A stretch of DNA of 64,000 bases, from NCBI RefSeq assembly GCF_016901775.1, contig NZ_JACJKW010000018.1, forward strand, positions 1 through 64,000, given 5' to 3'. The stretch is from Intestinimonas butyriciproducens (GTDB lineage Bacteria; Bacillota; Clostridia; Oscillospirales; Butyricicoccaceae). The notes below the pieces were generated by a model. That model worked only from the letters and a program-made list of their open reading frames with translations, searched no databases and was not told the origin of the DNA. Made by a program: the position numbers and the translations under genes. Below are positions 1 through 9,102 of this stretch, in pieces (position 1 is the stretch's first letter; every line of letters starts with the position of its first letter).

Positions 1-349
1 GCCCCAGGTCCACCCCCTGGGCTTTCAGATAGTCCCGCAGCCCGTCCCGCTGTGTCTCCCCTTCCACCGCCACCAGCCCCTCTCCGCTGATGCGCACATT
101 CAGTCCTTCCAGAGGCAGGCCCTCCGGCAGACGCTGCTGCAAAAACTCTTTGGCATATTCCTCGGTGATGAGCATTTGTTCTCCTCCTGTTCCGGCCCCC
201 TGGGCGCTGTTTGGCTCCGGGGGAGCGGGCCGGGCATCCCCCCGCAAGGTGCGGCCCTCCCAGAAGATGCTGCCGATGAGCAGCAGGCAGGTGAGCAGGC
301 AGGCGATGCACACCGCCAGATACAGCCGGTTTTTTGTTTTTTCGGTCAC
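1..349 (-). CDS. Membrane-anchored protein of unknown function, N-terminal part (cut by window edge)
   Basis: An open frame on the minus strand starts at a GTG (347-349) preceded by a purine-rich GGGAAGG and runs off the left edge, giving about 116 residues. Residues 2-8 are charged (TEKTKNR), residues 9-28 form one hydrophobic membrane segment, and a short Pro/Ala/Gly-rich linker follows, so the rest should lie outside the membrane. The visible part of the outer domain (LPLEGLNVRISGEGLVAVEG) matches no family I recognise. It is divergent from miaB. A CATACACT box about 30 bp upstream of the start resembles a sporulation sigma-E/K -10 element, but I could not find a convincing -35, so this is only a hint. 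Confidence 0.6.
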   Translation of the reverse strand, partial: MTEKTKNRLYLAVCIACLLTCLLLIGSIFWEGRTLRGDARPAPPEPNSAQGAGTGGEQMLITEEYAKEFLQQRLPEGLPLEGLNVRISGEGLVAVEGETQRDGLRDYLKAQGVDLG

Positions 350-378
350 AGTCCTTCCCCCCCTTGCTGTCAGTGTAT

Positions 379-410
379 GGGGCGCACCCTGGGAGTATGC
401 CCCTTTTTTT
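379..410 (+). terminator. GC-rich hairpin followed by a T-run
   Basis: GGGGC at 379-383 pairs with GCCCC at 399-403 and seven T residues follow. It lies upstream of the miaB promoter, so it would stop stray plus-strand transcription. The stem is short and its role is uncertain. Confidence 0.3.
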
Positions 411-421
411 CCCTGCCGCCG

Positions 422-450
422 TTGCGAAAAAAGGGGAAAGGTGTTATACT
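422..450 (+). promoter_or_regulatory. Promoter of the miaB-mutSL-miaA-hfq cluster
   Basis: TTGCGA at 422-427 and TATACT at 445-450 are separated by 17 bp, a good vegetative sigma-A arrangement. It stands 40 bp upstream of the miaB start. Confidence 0.65.
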
Positions 451-489
451 TTTTTATTAGCATTGACGAAAAAACAAGGGGAGGACAAC

Positions 490-1914
490 ATGGGAAAAAC
501 ATCGGTGACAGTATCCCAGGAGGAACTTTTGCGCCAGCAGGAGTACAGCCAGCGCATCCATCAATATTATCAGGAAAAGCTGGGGCGGGCGCCCGTGGCC
601 TGCACCGACACCTACGGCTGCCAGCAGAATGAATCGGACAGCGAAATACTCCGGGGCATGATGGCCCAGATGGGCTTTACCTTCACCCATGAGCCGGAAG
701 AGGCCGACCTGGTGCTGTTCAACACCTGCGCCGTGCGGGAACACGCCGAAATGCGGGTCTATGGCAATGTGGGGGCCCTGGTGCACCAGAAACGCCGCAA
801 TCCCGATCTCATCGTGGCGGTGTGCGGCTGCATGGCCCAGCAGGAACGGGTGGCCGAAAAGATCAAAAAGAGCTTCCCTGTGGTGGACTTGCTCTTCGGC
901 ACCCATGTGCTCTATAAATTCCCCCAGCTTCTGTGGCGCAGGCTGGAAGGGGGCAAGCGGGTCTTTGACATCTCCGGGGATGCTTCCGGGGTGATCCTGG
1001 AAGGGGTGGAGCCCAACCGGGACCGGTCGGTGAAGGCCTGGCTGCCCATTATGTACGGCTGCGACAACTTCTGCTCCTATTGCATCGTCCCCTATGTGCG
1101 GGGACGGGAGCGCAGCCGGGAGCCGGAGCAGATCATAGGGGAGTTCCGCTCCCTTCTGGCCGCCGGCGCCCGGGACATCACCCTTCTGGGACAGAATGTA
1201 AATTCCTACGGCAAAAACACCCGGGCCGGCTGGGATTTTGCAGATCTCTTGGACCGTCTGTGCCAGGAGGAAGGGGAGTTTCTCATCCGGTTTATGACCA
1301 GCCATCCCAAGGACGCTTCGGAAAAGCTCTTCCAGGTAATGGCTAAAAATCCCAAGGCGGCCAAGCACCTGCACCTGCCCTTCCAGTCGGGAAGCAGCCG
1401 GGTGCTCCGGGAGATGAACCGGTCCTACAACCGGGAGCAATACCTGGAGCTCATCGACCTGGCCCGGAAATATATGCCCGATGTGACCCTGAGCAGCGAT
1501 GTGATCGTGGGCTTCCCCAATGAGACCCAGGAGGAATTTGAAGAGACACTGAGCCTGATTGAAAAGGTGCGGTTTGACAATCTGTTCACCTTCATCTATT
1601 CCAAGCGGGAGGGGACAGTGGCCGCCAAAATCGACGACAAAGTGCGGATGGAAGAGAAAAAGCGCCGCTTCCAGCAGCTTCTGGAAGTGCAGAACCGGAT
1701 TGCCAATGAGCAGAACGCCCTGCTCTTAGGGCAGACCATGACCGTGCTGGTGGACGGCCTGGGGCAGGATGAAGAGTATCCCCTCACCGCCCGCACCCAG
1801 GGCCAGAAGCTGCTGCGCCTGAAAGGGGCCGGGGAGGGGCGGATCGGCCAGTTCGTCCGGGCCAAAGTGACAAAGCACACCACCTGGTCCCTTTTCGGGG
1901 AGATCCAGGACTGA
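490..1914 (+). CDS. miaB: tRNA-2-methylthio-N6-dimethylallyladenosine synthase MiaB
   Basis: 474-residue radical-SAM methylthiotransferase that adds the 2-methylthio group to isopentenyl-A37 of tRNAs. The N-terminal UPF0004 domain has the three conserved cysteine motifs for the auxiliary Fe-S cluster (TYGCQQNESD near residue 45, NTCAVRE near 80, CGCMAQQE near 113). The radical-SAM CxxxCxxC motif is CDNFCSYC near 190, followed by VPYVRGRERSR, and a TRAM-like domain ends the protein. The frame is open further upstream, but the ATG at 490 follows a strong GGGGAGGA and gives the usual family start. It leads a cluster that also holds miaA, which makes its substrate. Confidence 0.95.
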   Translation: MGKTSVTVSQEELLRQQEYSQRIHQYYQEKLGRAPVACTDTYGCQQNESDSEILRGMMAQMGFTFTHEPEEADLVLFNTCAVREHAEMRVYGNVGALVHQKRRNPDLIVAVCGCMAQQERVAEKIKKSFPVVDLLFGTHVLYKFPQLLWRRLEGGKRVFDISGDASGVILEGVEPNRDRSVKAWLPIMYGCDNFCSYCIVPYVRGRERSREPEQIIGEFRSLLAAGARDITLLGQNVNSYGKNTRAGWDFADLLDRLCQEEGEFLIRFMTSHPKDASEKLFQVMAKNPKAAKHLHLPFQSGSSRVLREMNRSYNREQYLELIDLARKYMPDVTLSSDVIVGFPNETQEEFEETLSLIEKVRFDNLFTFIYSKREGTVAAKIDDKVRMEEKKRRFQQLLEVQNRIANEQNALLLGQTMTVLVDGLGQDEEYPLTARTQGQKLLRLKGAGEGRIGQFVRAKVTKHTTWSLFGEIQD

Positions 1915-1931
1915 GGAAAAGGGGAGGACAC

Positions 1932-4586
1932 ATGGCAAAAGAGAAGCAGACGGGGGAGGCAAAAAAGCTCACCCCCATGATGCAGCAATACATGGCGGTG
2001 AAAGAGCAAAACCCCGACGCCATCCTGTTTTACCGGCTGGGGGATTTTTATGAGATGTTCTTTGAGGACGCCAAGGTGGCCTCCCGGGAGCTGGAGCTCA
2101 CCCTCACCGGAAGGGACTGCGGCCTTCCGGAGCGGGCGCCCATGTGCGGCGTGCCCTTCCACAGCGCCGAAAGCTACATCGCCCGGCTGATCCAGAAGGG
2201 CTACAAGGTGGCCATCTGCGAGCAGATGGAGGACCCGGCCACCGCCAAAGGGCTGGTGAAGCGGGATGTGATCCGGAAGATCACCTCGGGCACCTTGCTG
2301 GAAAGCACCATGCTGGACGAAAAGCGGAACAACTTCATCTGCGCCATCCAGTGGGATGACACCTATGGGGCCGGGCTGTGTTTCTGCGACATTTCCACCG
2401 GCCAGACCCAGGCCATCGAGATGTTCGGGGGCGGCCTTGCCGGCGCCGTCATCAGCGAGCTGGCCCGCTTTGAGCCCAGGGAAGCGGTGCTCTCCCCCAA
2501 GGCCATGGAGCAGGAAGAAGTGATAACCTTTCTTCAAAAGCGCCTTTCCTGCCAGATCGAGCGGGGGGAAGAGCAGGACTTCACCGAAGAAGCCGGGCGG
2601 CAGTGGATGGGCAAGCATTTTGAAAATACCCCCCAGCTGCAGGAGGACACAGAGGGCCGGCCCATGCTCATCGGCGCCGTGGGGGGGCTGATGGCCTACC
2701 TGCACCAGACCCAGAAAAACGACCTGCGCCAGATCAACCGGCTGGAAGTTTACACCAAGGCCCAGTTCATGGGGCTGGACCCGGCGGCCCGGCGGAATCT
2801 GGAGCTGTGCCAGGTGATGCGCTCCGGGGAAAAGAAGGGCTCCCTTCTGTGGGTGCTGGACTACACCCGCACCGCCATGGGGGGACGGCTGCTCCGCCAG
2901 TGGCTGGAAAAGCCTTTGGTGAATGCCGCCCAGATCGCCCTGCGGCAAAATGCCGTCCAGGCTCTTCTGGGGGACCGCCCCCGGCGGGACGGGGTGCTGG
3001 AAGGGCTGCGGGGGGTCTTTGACCTGGAACGGCTCATCAGCCGGGTGGTCTATGGCAGCGCCAACTGCCGGGATCTCCGCTCTTTGTGGCAGACGGCCTG
3101 CCATATTCCCCAGGTGAAGGAACATCTGGAAGGCTTCGGCGGCAGCCAGTACCTGAAAGAGCTGTGGGAGGAGATCGACTGCCTGGAAGATGTGGCCGAC
3201 CTGATCGACCGGGCCATCTCGGAAGAGCCGCCCTTTTCTTTGCGGGAAGGGAACCTGCTGCGGGAGGGCTTTGACGAAAAAATCGACCAGCTGCGGGACC
3301 TGCTCAAGGGGGGCAAGGGCACCCTGGCCGCCATCGAGCAGCGGGAGCGGGAGCGCACCGGCATCCCCAAGCTGAAGGTGAGCTACAACAAGGTCTTTGG
3401 CTACTATATCGAGATCAGCAAATCCTATGCGGACATGGCCCCCGAGGACTATACCCGCCGCCAGACCCTCACCGGCAGCGAGCGGTTCATCACCCCCGAG
3501 CTGAAAGAGCTGGAAAGTCAGATGCTCTCCGCCGGGGAACAGCTCACCGCCCTGGAATACCAGCTGTTCTGCAAGGTGCGGGACAAGGTGGCCATGCAGG
3601 CCCACCGCATCCAGCGCACCGCCCGGGCCGTCGCCCAGCTGGACGCTCTGTGCTCCTTTGCCCTGGCCGCCGAGAAAAACGGCTATGTGATGCCTCAGGT
3701 GGACTATTCCGGGGTGCTGGACATCCGGGAAGGGCGGCATCCGGTGGTGGAGAAGATGCTGGAAGATCAGCTGTTCGTGCCCAACGACACCTATATGGAC
3801 CAAGGGGACGACCGGGTGTCCATCATCACCGGCCCCAACATGGCGGGCAAATCCACCTATATGCGCCAGGTGGCTCTGATCGTGGTCATGGCCCAGTGCG
3901 GCAGCTTTGTGCCGGCCAAAAGCGCCCATGTGGGCATCTGCGACCAGGTGTTCACCCGGGTGGGGGCTTCCGACGATCTGACGAGAGGCCAGAGCACCTT
4001 CATGGTGGAGATGAGCGAAGTGGCCGACATTCTGCAAAAGGCCACCCATCGCAGCCTGCTGATTCTGGACGAGATCGGCCGGGGTACCTCCACCTATGAC
4101 GGCATGGCCATCGCCCGGGCGGTGCTGGAATACACCGCCAGCAAAAAGACCCTGGGCTGTAAAACCTTGTTTGCCACCCACTACCACGAGCTGAAAGAGC
4201 TGGAAAGCCAGGTGAGCGGCGTGAAGAATTACAATGTGGTGGTGAAGAAGCGGGGAGACGACATCACCTTCTTGCGGAAGATCGTCCCCGGCGGGGCCGA
4301 CGACAGCTACGGCATCCAGGTGGCCAAGCTGGCCGGGCTCCCTGACTCGGTGATCCAGCGGGCCAAGCAGGTGCTTCAGAGCCTGCTGGAACAGGCCCCC
4401 CAGCAAAAGACGGAGGGCCGGAAAAAGGCTTCCCAGCCGGAAGCGCCGGAAGGCCAGATGACCCTGGGGGGAGCCATGGGAGAAGAAGTGCTGGAAAAAT
4501 TGCGGAAGCTGGAGCCGGACACCCTCAGCCCCATCGAAGGGCTGGGCCTTTTGTACGAACTGTGTAAACTTGCCAAGGAGTGCTGA
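1932..4586 (+). CDS. mutS: DNA mismatch repair ATPase MutS
   Basis: 884 residues, the normal length for MutS. The mismatch-reading motif GDFYEMF is near residue 36, and the ATPase has Walker A GPNMAGKST near 633 and Walker B LLILDEIGRGTS near 708, followed by ATHYHEL. It binds mispaired bases as a dimer and recruits MutL. The start follows GGGGAGGA by 5 nt and lies 17 bp after miaB. The stop lies 4 bp before mutL, so the two are probably co-translated. Confidence 0.97.
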   Translation: MAKEKQTGEAKKLTPMMQQYMAVKEQNPDAILFYRLGDFYEMFFEDAKVASRELELTLTGRDCGLPERAPMCGVPFHSAESYIARLIQKGYKVAICEQMEDPATAKGLVKRDVIRKITSGTLLESTMLDEKRNNFICAIQWDDTYGAGLCFCDISTGQTQAIEMFGGGLAGAVISELARFEPREAVLSPKAMEQEEVITFLQKRLSCQIERGEEQDFTEEAGRQWMGKHFENTPQLQEDTEGRPMLIGAVGGLMAYLHQTQKNDLRQINRLEVYTKAQFMGLDPAARRNLELCQVMRSGEKKGSLLWVLDYTRTAMGGRLLRQWLEKPLVNAAQIALRQNAVQALLGDRPRRDGVLEGLRGVFDLERLISRVVYGSANCRDLRSLWQTACHIPQVKEHLEGFGGSQYLKELWEEIDCLEDVADLIDRAISEEPPFSLREGNLLREGFDEKIDQLRDLLKGGKGTLAAIEQRERERTGIPKLKVSYNKVFGYYIEISKSYADMAPEDYTRRQTLTGSERFITPELKELESQMLSAGEQLTALEYQLFCKVRDKVAMQAHRIQRTARAVAQLDALCSFALAAEKNGYVMPQVDYSGVLDIREGRHPVVEKMLEDQLFVPNDTYMDQGDDRVSIITGPNMAGKSTYMRQVALIVVMAQCGSFVPAKSAHVGICDQVFTRVGASDDLTRGQSTFMVEMSEVADILQKATHRSLLILDEIGRGTSTYDGMAIARAVLEYTASKKTLGCKTLFATHYHELKELESQVSGVKNYNVVVKKRGDDITFLRKIVPGGADDSYGIQVAKLAGLPDSVIQRAKQVLQSLLEQAPQQKTEGRKKASQPEAPEGQMTLGGAMGEEVLEKLRKLEPDTLSPIEGLGLLYELCKLAKEC

Positions 4587-4590
4587 AAAA

Positions 4591-6615
4591 ATGGGTAAAA
4601 TTTCCGTTCTGGCTCCCCAGGTGGCCAACATGATCGCCGCCGGGGAGGTGGTGGAGCGTCCGGCGTCGGTGGTGAAGGAGCTGCTGGAAAACGCTCTGGA
4701 CGCCGGGGCCGATGCTGTGACGGTGGAGATCCGCCAGGGCGGCATCACCTATATCCGGGTCACCGACAACGGCGGCGGCATGGAGCCGGAGGACGCCCCC
4801 ACCGCCTTCCTCCGCCATGCCACCAGCAAGATAAAAGGGGAGCGGGATCTGGAAAGCATCCATACCCTGGGTTTCCGGGGCGAGGCGTTGGCGGCCATCG
4901 CCTCGGTGTCCCGGGTGGATCTGTTCACCAAGACCCGCCAGGCTCCCCTGGGGCTGCATCTGGCCCTCACAGGGGGCGAGATCACAGAGCAGGAGGAGAC
5001 CGGCTGCCCCGACGGCACCACCATTGTGATCAAGGACCTGTTTTTCAACACCCCCGCCCGGATGAAGTTCCTCAAAAAGGACTCCACCGAGGCTTCCTAT
5101 GTGGAGCAGGCGGCGGAACAGGTGGCCCTGGCCCATCCGGGGCTGACCCTGAAATTCATCAAGGACGGAAAAGAAGGGCTGTATACCCCGGGAGACGGCA
5201 ACATGATGTCGGTGCTCTACGCCATCTACGGCGGCTCCTTCACCAAAGAGCTGCTCACCCTCCACGGGGGCGCCCGGGAGGTGGAGGTGATGGGCTTTGT
5301 GACAAAGCCCACCTTCTCCCGTCCCAACCGGTCCATGCAGCAGTTTTTCGTCAACGGACGGCCGGTGCGCTCCAAATTGCTGGGGGCCGCCGTGGAGCAA
5401 GCCTACCAGGGGCATCTCACCTCCGGCCGTTTCCCCGCCTGCTTCCTTTCGTTGAAAGTTCCCGCCGGGGCGGTGGATGTGAACGTGCACCCGGCCAAAC
5501 TGGAAGTGAAGTTCGCCCGGGAGCGGGAGGTGTTCAGCGCCATCTACCAGGTGGTGCGCAGCGCGCTGGAAGGGGACGGGGTGCTGTTTCAGATGCCCCA
5601 GGAGCAGGAGGAAGAGCCGCCTGTGCCCAAGCAGCCCTACCGCCCCAGCCTAAAACCCCTGTTCCAGCAGCCCCAGGAGGAAAAAGAGCAGCCCCAGCTG
5701 CGCCTGGATCATTCCCCTGCCACTATCCGCCCTGCCTATGCCCCGCCGGTCAGGGAATATGAGCGGGAAGAGACGGGGAGCGGCCGCTCCTTTGCCCCCA
5801 AGGGCAGCCAGGGGGAGAAAAACAGCTGGAAGAGCCGCAGCTTCACCCTGCACCCAGGGGAAAACGGCGCCCGGCGTTTGCTGTTTCCGGAGGGGCCGGA
5901 GCTGGTGCAGGGAGTGGCTTCCCCGGCGGCTCCTGCACCGGAAGGGGAGAGGGCAAAGGAGGCTGCATCCTCCCCGGCCCGGGAGCCGGTTTTGCCCCCT
6001 GTCTCACCGGCGGAGCCGAAACAGCCCCAGTCCCCTCTGGAACAGGCCGCTGCCATCCGGGTGGTGGGAGAGGTGTTTTCTACCTATATTCTGGTGGAGG
6101 CCGAAGGGGAAATGATGCTCATCGACAAGCACGCCGCCCACGAGCGCATGATCTATAACCAGCTGGAGAGCACCAGGGAGGGCACCAGTCCCCAGGTGCT
6201 GCTCACCCCAGAGACGGTGAGCCTGTCCCGGCGGGAAAAAGAGGCCCTGCTGGAAGAAGGGGAGCTGCTCTCTCGGGCGGGCTTTGAGGTGGAGGACTTC
6301 GGCGACGGCGCGGTGATTTTGCGCCAGGTGCCCATGTACCTGGAAAAAGAGGACGCCGGGTTTTTGCTCTCCGATCTGGCCGAAAAGATCCTCAGCCACC
6401 GGAAAGACCGCACGGGGCTCTATGAAGAATTGCTGGAAAGCATCGCCTGCAAGGCGGCTGTCAAGGCGGGAACCTTTACCGATGAAAAGGAGCGGGAGGA
6501 TTTTGCCAGAAAGGTGATCGGGGACCCCCGCATCCGCTCCTGCCCCCATGGGCGGCCGGTGATCGTCCACCTGACAAAGCGGGAGATCGAGAAAATGTTC
6601 AAGAGGGTGCTTTAG
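4591..6615 (+). CDS. mutL: DNA mismatch repair protein MutL
   Basis: 674 residues. The N-terminal GHKL ATPase shows ENALDAGAD, DNGGGM and TLGFRGEALAAIASV; a Pro/Glu-rich linker covers about 355-475; the C-terminal dimerisation/endonuclease domain follows. A TTG at 4570 is in frame, but ATG 4591 is the family start and has AAGGAG 10 bp upstream, inside the end of mutS. The metal-binding endonuclease motif reads DKHAAHERMIYN, where endonuclease-type MutL usually has a second Glu in the last place. ACKAAVKA and CPHGRPV, the other C-terminal motifs, are present, so an endonuclease-type MutL is still likely. Confidence 0.96.
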   Translation: MGKISVLAPQVANMIAAGEVVERPASVVKELLENALDAGADAVTVEIRQGGITYIRVTDNGGGMEPEDAPTAFLRHATSKIKGERDLESIHTLGFRGEALAAIASVSRVDLFTKTRQAPLGLHLALTGGEITEQEETGCPDGTTIVIKDLFFNTPARMKFLKKDSTEASYVEQAAEQVALAHPGLTLKFIKDGKEGLYTPGDGNMMSVLYAIYGGSFTKELLTLHGGAREVEVMGFVTKPTFSRPNRSMQQFFVNGRPVRSKLLGAAVEQAYQGHLTSGRFPACFLSLKVPAGAVDVNVHPAKLEVKFAREREVFSAIYQVVRSALEGDGVLFQMPQEQEEEPPVPKQPYRPSLKPLFQQPQEEKEQPQLRLDHSPATIRPAYAPPVREYEREETGSGRSFAPKGSQGEKNSWKSRSFTLHPGENGARRLLFPEGPELVQGVASPAAPAPEGERAKEAASSPAREPVLPPVSPAEPKQPQSPLEQAAAIRVVGEVFSTYILVEAEGEMMLIDKHAAHERMIYNQLESTREGTSPQVLLTPETVSLSRREKEALLEEGELLSRAGFEVEDFGDGAVILRQVPMYLEKEDAGFLLSDLAEKILSHRKDRTGLYEELLESIACKAAVKAGTFTDEKEREDFARKVIGDPRIRSCPHGRPVIVHLTKREIEKMFKRVL

Positions 6616-6618
6616 AAG

Positions 6619-7548
6619 ATGGAAAAAGTCATTGTGGTGGCAGGGCCCACCGCTGCGGGAAAAACCGCCCTGGCCATCGAGCTGGCCCAGAGGCTGGGGG
6701 GAGAGATCGTCTCCGCCGATTCCATGCAGATCTACCGCCGCCTGGACATCGGCACCGCCAAACCCACAGAGAAGGAACAGCAGCAGGCCCGCCACCATAT
6801 GATCGATGTGATATGCCCGGGGGAAGAATACTCGGTGTCCCTCTATGCCAAGCAGGCCGCCCGGTGCGTGGAGGACATCCTGCGCCGGGGCAAGCGGGTG
6901 ATCATCTGCGGCGGCACAGGCCTTTACATCGAAGCACTGCTGCGGGGCACCGATTTTGGCCCCGGGGGACAAAGCACCGATTTGCGCCGCAGGCTGATGG
7001 AAGAGTGGGAAAAAGACCCCCAGGCCCTCTGGCAGGAGCTGATGCGGGTGGACCCGGAAAAGAGCCGGAAGCTCCACCCCCAGGACCAGAAACGGGTGGT
7101 GCGGGCCCTGGAAGTGTTCCGTCAGACGGGAAAGCCCCTGTCTTATTTTGAAGAGCAGAGCAGGCTGGCGCCCCCCCGGTATCAGGCGTTATGGCTGGGG
7201 GTGCGGCCCAAAGAGCGGAGCACCCTGTATGAGCGCATCAACCAGCGGGTGACCAAGATGCTGGAAGAGGGGCTTTTGCAGGAGACCCGGCAGCTTTGGG
7301 AAGAGGGGCTTTTGCAGGGCACCGCCCTGCAGGCCATCGCCTACAAGGAGATGCTGGGCTATCTCCGGGGGGAGTGTTCCCTTGCGGAAAGCGCCGAGCT
7401 GCTGCGGCGCAAAAGCCGCAACTACGCCAAGCGCCAGCTGACCTATTTCAATCATGTGGAAGGCCTGCGGTGGCTGGAATACGAAAAAACGGAAGATTTT
7501 CCCGCTTTGGTACAAATTGCGACAGACCTCGCACTTTCCTGGCTGTAA
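6619..7548 (+). CDS. miaA: tRNA dimethylallyltransferase MiaA
   Basis: 309 residues. MiaA transfers the dimethylallyl group to A37 of tRNAs reading UNN codons, the step before MiaB. The P-loop GPTAAGKTAL is at residues 9-18, followed by SADSMQIYRRLDIGTAKP, and GGTGLYIEALL lies near 101. The gene begins 3 bp after mutL, with AGAGGGTG overlapping the mutL end as the probable ribosome binding site. Confidence 0.96.
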   Translation: MEKVIVVAGPTAAGKTALAIELAQRLGGEIVSADSMQIYRRLDIGTAKPTEKEQQQARHHMIDVICPGEEYSVSLYAKQAARCVEDILRRGKRVIICGGTGLYIEALLRGTDFGPGGQSTDLRRRLMEEWEKDPQALWQELMRVDPEKSRKLHPQDQKRVVRALEVFRQTGKPLSYFEEQSRLAPPRYQALWLGVRPKERSTLYERINQRVTKMLEEGLLQETRQLWEEGLLQGTALQAIAYKEMLGYLRGECSLAESAELLRRKSRNYAKRQLTYFNHVEGLRWLEYEKTEDFPALVQIATDLALSWL

Positions 7549-7604
7549 GATGAAGTGGCCCCGAAAAAGGGGGAACTTTATCTTATGGACGGAGGAAACG
7601 GAAC

Positions 7605-7838
7605 ATGCAGGAAAACAGAAGCGCTTTGCAGGATCAGTTTTTGAATGAGCTGCGGGTGCAGCGGATACCGGTGACCCTTTTTCTGGTCAACGGTTTTCAG
7701 CAGCGGGGCGTGGTAAGCTCTTTTGACGGATTCACCCTGCTGCTTCTCAGCGAAGGCAAACAATATCTCATCTATAAGCACGCCATTTCCACCATCGTGC
7801 CCCAGACAAAGGTGGAGCGGCGGGAAAGGGGAGAATAA
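7605..7838 (+). CDS. hfq: RNA chaperone Hfq
   Basis: 77 residues, the usual size of clostridial Hfq. It shows the Sm1 region ([20 protein letters not shown]) and the Sm2 signature YKHAIST. It should form a hexameric ring that binds A- and U-rich RNA. The ATG follows GGAGG by 8 nt. It sits directly after miaA, as in many Firmicutes. Confidence 0.95.
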   Translation: MQENRSALQDQFLNELRVQRIPVTLFLVNGFQQRGVVSSFDGFTLLLLSEGKQYLIYKHAISTIVPQTKVERRERGE

Positions 7839-7889
7839 CCCTTTCCCCGGGGCGTGCCATAGCCGGGCAGGAGGCCCTTTGACACGATT

Positions 7890-9101
7890 ATGAGCCGAAA
7901 AACCTTTTTCCGATCCCTGGGAGCCGTGCTGCTGCTTTTGCTGGTGGTGGTCTATATGGGCTATCAGGTGATGGAGAACCTCACCGAAAAAATCATCACC
8001 GCCGATGCCCTGGAGATCACCGCCCAGGACAAAGTTTCCACCACCGGCATTTTTATCCGCCAGGAAACCCCTCTTTATTCCCAGCAGGGCAGTGCGGTGG
8101 CCTTCCTGGCCGGGGAGGGGGAAAAGGTGGCCCGGGGCCAGGCGGTGGCCCAGTTCTTCACCGATGAAAGCCAGCTGGCTCTTTACCGCCAGTCCCAGGC
8201 CCTGGGGGAAGAGATCGAAAGCGTGAAATACGCCTTCACCCACATGGCCGACGGCTCCGACGGGGTCAAGCTGGACTCCCTGATCAAAATGAATATGCTT
8301 CAGCTGGGCGCCAAGCTCCAGCAGGGGCTGGTGAGCCAGGCGGAGGAATATGCTTCCAAACTGGATGCCATGATCGTCCAGCGGGGGGTGGCCCAGAAGG
8401 GGGACACCGATTATGCCATGATCCTCCAGCAGCTGGAAAGTGAGAAGGCTCAGATCGACGCATCCCTCCAGGGGGGCGCGGCGGTGACCACCCCCGCCGC
8501 CGGGTATTTTGTGGGAAAAACCGACGGCTGTGAGGAATCCCTTACCCCCGAAGGCCTTAAAACCCTGTCGGCCGGCGCCATCACCCAGGTGGTGGAGCGG
8601 CAGGAGAGCGCCGCAGAGGCCATGGGCAAGGTGGTGGACGGCTACAGCTGGTATTTTGCCGCCCCGGTGTCAGCGGAAGAGGCCAAAAAGCTGAAGGAAC
8701 TGAACAAGGTCACCCTCCGCTTTCCCCAGCTTCTGGCCGAGGACATTTCCTGCTCGGTGTACGATGTGCATGAGGACGAAACCGGGGATTGGGTGGCGGT
8801 GTTCCAGAGCGGGTATATGAACACCGCCCTGCTCATGGCCCGGGACCAGCCGGCAGACATCATTCTCCGCAGCTACACCGGGCTGAAGGTGCCCAAGGAG
8901 GCCCTGCGGCAAAACGACGAGGGTGAATGGGGCGCCTATTGCCTGGAAGGGGCCCAGGTGGTGTTCAAAAAGGTCACCATCCTTTTCCAGACCGACAGCT
9001 TCTATGTGGCAAAGGAAACCGGGAAAAACGGGGAACTGACCCGATACGATAAAATGGTGGTCAAGGCCAAGGACATTGAAAACCGAAAGGTGGTAAGCTA
9101 G
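7890..9101 (+). CDS. HlyD-like membrane-anchored adaptor protein
   Basis: 403 residues. A single membrane segment at residues 9-27 is followed by a lipoyl/barrel-sandwich-like region (STTGIFIRQETPLYS, GEKVARGQAVAQFF), a helical section around 105-200 and a C-terminal beta-rich part, the plan of HlyD-type adaptors. No transporter is next to it. It stands immediately before ylmE-sepF, where Clostridia often carry such a gene, so a link to cell-envelope or division work is plausible but unproven. AGGAGG lies about 15 nt before ATG 7890, a long spacing; no better in-frame start is visible. Confidence 0.75.
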   Translation: MSRKTFFRSLGAVLLLLLVVVYMGYQVMENLTEKIITADALEITAQDKVSTTGIFIRQETPLYSQQGSAVAFLAGEGEKVARGQAVAQFFTDESQLALYRQSQALGEEIESVKYAFTHMADGSDGVKLDSLIKMNMLQLGAKLQQGLVSQAEEYASKLDAMIVQRGVAQKGDTDYAMILQQLESEKAQIDASLQGGAAVTTPAAGYFVGKTDGCEESLTPEGLKTLSAGAITQVVERQESAAEAMGKVVDGYSWYFAAPVSAEEAKKLKELNKVTLRFPQLLAEDISCSVYDVHEDETGDWVAVFQSGYMNTALLMARDQPADIILRSYTGLKVPKEALRQNDEGEWGAYCLEGAQVVFKKVTILFQTDSFYVAKETGKNGELTRYDKMVVKAKDIENRKVVS

Positions 9102-9102
9102 C

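Noticed and set aside
334-489. N-terminal extension of MiaB from upstream in-frame starts
   Set aside because: The extension covers the promoter and lacks family similarity; the ATG at 490 has a strong ribosome binding site.
1596-4748. Very long minus-strand open frame opposite mutS (about 1050 codons), and similar ones opposite ileS, rluD, purL and the purine genes
   Set aside because: They lie antisense to strongly conserved genes, are rich in His, Gly, Leu and Pro with no domain pattern, and come from GC-rich third positions of the real genes.
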